DNA of 64,000 nt, from the NCBI RefSeq assembly GCF_901709675.1, contig NC_051088.1, positions 21,552,693 to 21,616,692 of the forward strand, in the 5' to 3' direction. Source of the stretch: Syngnathus acus (Eukaryota; Chordata; Actinopteri; Syngnathiformes; Syngnathidae). A model generated the notes under the pieces. That model made no database searches. It was not told the DNA's origin and saw only the letters and a list, made by a program, of their open reading frames with translations. Made by a program: the position numbers and the translations under genes. This document shows positions 59,293 through 64,000 of this stretch, one piece after another. Within the stretch, counting starts at the first letter, position 1, and each line of letters begins with the position of its first letter.

Positions 59293-60820
59293 AGTCGAAA
59301 CATGTAAGTTAATCAAAATGGGAACGGCATTGTGTTGTTGTTTTTTTGTTCATTCTCCGAAAAGTGTATCGTGTATTCTCCTCCAACAGAATCGCGTACG
59401 ACTCCAACCAGCGCAGCCCGGCCACAGTTGAAGGCCGCAAATGTAAACAAAGCGGCACAGGCAGGAAGGTGTAACGGCGGGGATGTTGTGGATGTAAGAT
59501 GCAGGTCGCAGATAAAAGGCGTAATGACAACAAATGAGCCGCTATTATTACAGATGTGAAGGATAACGCGCTAAACGTGGGAGAGCGCCCGAGGGGGAGG
59601 GTGAGAGAGGCCTCGACGGCGGCGGCGGCGGTGCAAGTTTGTTTCCCTCAGCAACAGGAAAAAGAAAAAAGAAAATAGCAGCTTGTAAATGGGATGGCGC
59701 CCATGCTGTTCCCAGGTTAACTCGGTTTGATCGCATCACGTCGTGCGGCGCTAATCTCGTCTTTACCTTTAAGTGTTTCCCTCTTGGAAAGCTTAATAAT
59801 ATTATTATTATTTCATCTCCTTTGGAAGATTTGAAAAAGACATCAGTTTTTCTTCTTTTGTTGTCCACACCCTCGTATTCTTCCATCACTGATTCACATC
59901 CGGACGGAGAGGGGTCAAGACTGAAGGTGGGGGGTTCACGTGAGAGGACACTGCTCGTACATGTCTAAATCTTCGGGCGATCAGAGGCTTTGTATGCGAG
60001 GATACGAGGACTGACTCCTAAAGCCCAAGAAAAATAAAGCTAAACAGGGAGGAAATGTTGGCTTATCGCTGCTCAGGAACACACCGCCGTCCTCTCCCAG
60101 CCTCCCACACGGCTCCCAGAGGCGAGTTCAGCAGCACGTTATTATGCATTCCTTTGAAGCCGAGGAAGAAATCTGATAAGATTTTCCTGTGTTTAAGTGT
60201 AGCTTACCTTATTAGTGCATATTATTATGTCACATGTTGGCAGGCTGACCAGAGAGCCAAAGAGCGAGAGCTGTGTGGGCTGAGAAGCAGCAGATAAACA
60301 GGAAGGATTATTTATCACCGAGCTCAATTTATGAGCAGTCCGAGCACATTTCAACTTTGACTCCTTGCTCCTATCTTCTTTCCGCTCAGCTAGACCTGGC
60401 CGGCCGCAAATTCTGCCACTCGAGTCTGAACGAGCCAAGCCGGTAGTCCACCCAGAGGCGAGCTCTCAGGTTACTGTAAACCAACTGGTTTGTGAAAATT
60501 TAATTGAGAGTTTGTTTATGACTGTCATCCGCTCAAGAACAACAAGAGCTGACACGCAGGCCTCGGAGCTCGTCCCGCTTTATTATTATACTCCACACAT
60601 CAAGTTCTGCACGCCTGTGACGCTGCAACTTGCACAACTCGCCAAACAGGGAATGTCGCAAACTTTCAGGGATCCCTTTAACTCCAGCTAACGGTTTTAG
60701 CTCTCTCAAATGGGGTCATGAACTGAGAGGGGTGAGTTATCCAGCCTACCATAAACACATTTGAGGTCCATTTGAGGTCATTATGCTGTCCCCCAGACCA
60801 TGCACATATGCATGCCTAAA
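59293..60820. other. Unique non-coding DNA
   Basis: No gene is supported. A GGC run near 59619-59631 and an ATT run near 59798-59811 are short. Confidence 0.45.
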
Positions 60821-61200
60821 TGTTAATATAATATAATATAATATAATATAATATAATATAATATAATATAATATAATATAATATAATATAATATAATATA
60901 ATATAATATAATATAATATAATATAAGCGGTATAGAAAATGGATGGGTGGATTATATATTATATTATATATAATATATATATATTATATATATATAATAT
61001 TATATATATATATTATATATTATATAATATTATATGTGGATGGATATTATATTATATTAAGTATATTAATTATATTAATTATATTATATTATATTATATT
61101 ATATTCCCGCGACCCCCGTGGGGATAAAGCAGTACAGAAGAGAGAGAGAGAGAGAGAATATATTATACCATATTATTATAATAATAATAATAATAATGCC
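60821..61200 (+). repeat. Composite AT block with SINE-tail fragments, (GA)n and (ATA)n
   Basis: (ATATA)-type pentanucleotide repeats at about 60822-60926. AAGCGGTATAGAAAATGGAT at 60925-60944 and CCCGCGACCCCCGTGGGGAT at 61107-61126 are the last part of the SINE family seen at 45718-46084, here in plus orientation and without head or body. Long AT palindromes, (GA)9 at about 61139-61157 and (ATA)n at about 61177-61196 complete the block. Confidence 0.8.
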
Positions 61201-61685
61201 CATTGCTGGTTATGACATCATCACATATTTTTGGTCCAATGCAACTTCCTGTCCAAGACGCTTAGAACTGCCTCCGGCCAACGGCTGCCAGCTCGCATTC
61301 TTACCTACATCACAAGCTACATCAATCTTTCCCGAGGAGTCGATTCCTGGCCAGTTCAGTGTGGCCGGCCAGAGTAAACAGGGTTTGATGAATGGGAGTC
61401 AAGGTGTGCAGTCACCTGGAGCCGCTGGGTCCGTCTGTGTTTTCACAGCTGTGGGTCGCCTTTTCATGTTGGCCTGATATGTCCGCCTGCTGCGAGGAAC
61501 AGCTGGAAAACACACCTTCAAACACAAGCGTCGGCGGAACCGGGCCAAGGGGTGGCACGGGCGGAAACCAGAGACAGTGTGTGCCAAAAGAGGGGAAGCC
61601 TAACAAGGATATCAGGTGGTGTCAACCACGCTTGTGTTGTCTATCACCGAGCTCTCAGAAAACATCGCAACATATGTCGCAAAAA
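61201..61685. other. Unique non-coding DNA
   Basis: No gene is supported; frames at 61392-61712 have no recognised domain. Confidence 0.5.
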
Positions 61686-61940
61686 TGTATGATTTTAAAA
61701 TATAAAGTCTAAATTAACAGGGTGGGTACAAGGATCCAAAAGAAAGCGCTTGTCCATGCAAGATAACAATCAGACTTCCTGAGTTGACCGGAGGGCAGGT
61801 GAGAGGGTAATAAAATGAAATAAAATATAATATAATATATGTGTGATTCAAAAATATAAAGTCAAAATTAGAAAGCGCTTGTCCATGCAAGATAACAATC
61901 AGACTATTACCTTCCTGAGTTGACCGGAGGGCGGGTGAGT
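61686..61940 (+). repeat. Two-unit direct duplication around an AT tract
   Basis: TGTATGATTTTAAAATATAA at 61686 and TGTGTGATTCAAAAATATAA at 61840 start units that share GAAAGCGCTTGTCCATGCAA and GAGTTGACCGGAGGGC. The second unit lacks about 25 bp and has 5 extra bases. (ATATA)-type sequence lies between them. Confidence 0.88.
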
Positions 61941-64000
61941 GTGTGGCCGCTCTGCGGAGATGCAGTGATGAAGTAGAGTCTGAGGTCTCAACAGCACCAT
62001 AACAAGATATTGAGCTTCGAGATTCTCTCTATGCTGCATCATATTTCAAGGTTAGCTTATAGCAAAACTTCATTTTAACAGGTGCAAATAGAACTGGAGT
62101 CAATTTAAAGACAGGAACAGTAACCTTTTCTATTTGATACAATTAACTGGAGACGCCCCCCCCACCTTCCCATTGACTCCCATCTGTAGCCAAAGTAAGG
62201 TCTGCTGTGAGTTATGTCAGCTGGAGCGATTACCAACGACGAGGCCAGCAGGATAATGAGCAACAGATGTAGGTCGATTACTCTTGCTCTGCCTTTCATT
62301 TCATCTTTGCGTATTTGTTGCGCTCCTCCATCCCTCGCTCTGTGATTTCGCCGCCCCTCCTTTTCACTTCTGCCTCCGTCGGCCACACGCAGCTGTCTGG
62401 AACAAGGTGCGAGCAAATGCGCCGCCCAGGTGATCTGCACTTGATCCTTGCAAAAAAAAATAATAATCTGTTTGTATTGGGAGGGGAAATATAACGTGAG
62501 ATGGTGTCTATTATTTTATTTTATTTTTAACAAAGGCATTTAAAATGAGCACGGCAACACGCAGCAGTCTGTCCGTGAGCTCGCCTCTCTCCAGAGAATT
62601 TCCAGAGTTCATCCAAATGAATTCGCAAACCTTTCCAAATAAGCGCCAGTGTTGTGCCAAAGCAGCTGGAAAAGCTGGCAAACCTGTAGCCAAAACGGCT
62701 TTGGGTTCTTTCCCAACAGGAGCCATCCAATAGCATCAAGTGTGACACTACAACAACACAAACACAAAATCAACCACGGAAAATCAAGCCCGACTTCCTC
62801 GGTGAGTTTCGCCCTCGATCCGGCGTCAGATTTCACACCGGAAGCCCAAACACGCTCATCTTCATCGTGTGTTATTCCGGCAACTGCCAATCACCAATTA
62901 GAACGTAAATTCAAACAATTGACAAAACGAGGGAGCCAAAAAGCGAGTCAATTAATCATCGGCAGACACTGAAACGATACGGAATTTGCAGATGCAGGTT
63001 TAATATGTACATAGAAAATTGTATTTAAATTTTAATTGCAACTGGCCTTTTGAATCTGGCAGATGAAACGGCACGGCTTGTTCTAACGCGACTGAGCGAA
63101 TACAGAGCAAGCTCAGCAGAGCTTGTGTTCTGCTTGCCGCTGCAATTTACATCAAAAAAATCTAGTTCTGATCAGTCGGGAACTTGAATTTATTGCCTCT
63201 TGTAGCTTTGAATGTAAGCTCAAGCCAACAAAAGGTTGAGAAAGACGCAAATCAGTTGAGCTATTTGTCAAGAAGGATTTTGGTGGAAGTATAAATTGCC
63301 GTGGTCCAAACACGCCACGGTGGCAGCAAATGAGCGGCGGTAGGAGTGATCAAGATGAAATGTGGCGCGCAGACTTTGGCTGATGCGGAAAAGGTCAGCG
63401 GCGGTTGCCGCTCGGGCCAATCCGTGTGAGCGGCTTTGACGCTTCACTGACACATTGCTCAAAGTGCAGCCTCCGCATCACTTTAACTATTCTTTCTGCT
63501 GTGATAAAGACGTTTGCCAGTCTGGCCAGTGACTAAGCGGACACTTTTCATAGCCGTTATCGAAGGATGACTCGGGAGGCCGAAATCCGCAGCGAGGCGA
63601 GCGAGGTCAAAGGAGGGGGTGTCGAACGGACCCGCTCACCACGAGCGCACCTCTGGCCAGCGCAACGGGGGCCCTCTCGCTCCAGATGCTTTGTACGTGA
63701 GGCTATTATGCGGCGCCGTGGCATGACGCTCGGGGTGCATACCCATAATAAGCAGCCGAGCACAAGTGGCTGAATAAGGCGTCGTAATGGGCCCGGACAC
63801 TTGTCACGTCGCTTCTTGCTCACACGGAACGGGGCGTGTTGCCAAATGACCCGCTGTTTTTTTTTTCTTGTTTATGTAACGGAAATATCCGTTTGCATCA
63901 CACGGGCCAATTCTGACAGCGCGTTAACCGAAGTGCAACGCAGTCAGGTAGACGTGACACCTCGTGCCCGGCGGTGTCAGCGAGAGCTCCACACCTCTGG
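61941..64000. other. Unique non-coding DNA to the window end
   Basis: No gene or named repeat. A C-run lies near 62156-62163, an A-run near 62451-62459 and a T-run near 63859-63868. CpG-rich sequence at about 63580-63840 may be regulatory. Confidence 0.45.

Overview
The window reads as a vertebrate, almost certainly teleost fish, nuclear non-coding region. The main evidence is the repeat set: (1) short hAT-type non-autonomous elements with CAGGGGTGTCAAA-like termini and 8-bp target-site duplications (413-1034, 5636-5978, 33012-33341, 50270-50590); (2) a tRNA-derived SINE with intact-looking A and B boxes and an 11-bp target-site duplication (45707-46095), with older fragments at 5531-5633, 13711-13796, 60925-60952 and 61107-61137; (3) the widespread fish repeat beginning CCGTATTTTCC with GGACTATAAGGCGCACC motifs (35351-35672; relic at 24312-24342); and (4) many long AC, ATCT, CCAT, ATGTT and ATATA microsatellites. 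A 42-bp repeat seen at 31785 and 39279 (relic at 17707) reminds me of percomorph, perhaps syngnathid, genomes; that species hint is weak.

I find no protein-coding exon, tRNA, rRNA or known microRNA that I can support on either strand. The open reading frames are short, carry no recognisable domain, and many run through microsatellites, poly-A/T tracts or mobile elements. The window is best read as a gene-poor intergenic stretch or part of one or more very large introns. Many unique stretches have an enhancer-like look, with clustered TAAT, ATGCAAAT and CATAAA motifs (around 7620-7770, 10435-10530, 18117-18215, 25225-25295 and 26165-26260). Without an alignment these are only candidates.

Layout: 0-6 kb holds two hAT elements and unique DNA; the first hAT element carries a three-fold internal tandem expansion. 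6-14 kb is unique DNA with an ATCT microsatellite, a 44-bp inverted repeat spanning it, and a long GT/AT block at 11.3-11.7 kb. 14-34 kb is mostly unique, with a CCAT microsatellite interrupted by telomere-like repeats at 20.3 kb, several AT-rich blocks and a textbook hAT insertion at 33 kb. 34-48 kb holds a tandem duplication split by a later insertion (35.1-35.8 kb), a three-unit array with CTCF-like cores (44.1-44.7 kb), the full-length SINE (45.7-46.1 kb) and a three-unit AT-rich array (47.7-48.1 kb). 48-64 kb holds an old hAT copy, a four-unit array with palindromes (55.1-55.8 kb), an ATATC-type satellite with about 220-bp higher-order periodicity (57.2-57.7 kb), an AT-rich composite (60.8-61.2 kb) and a duplicated segment (61.7-61.9 kb).

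No gene cooperation can be described because no genes are identified. The biology that is visible is repeat birth and decay (internal expansion of a MITE, nested insertion, repair-type telomeric inserts) plus candidate cis-regulatory DNA. I did not find a new multi-gene system.
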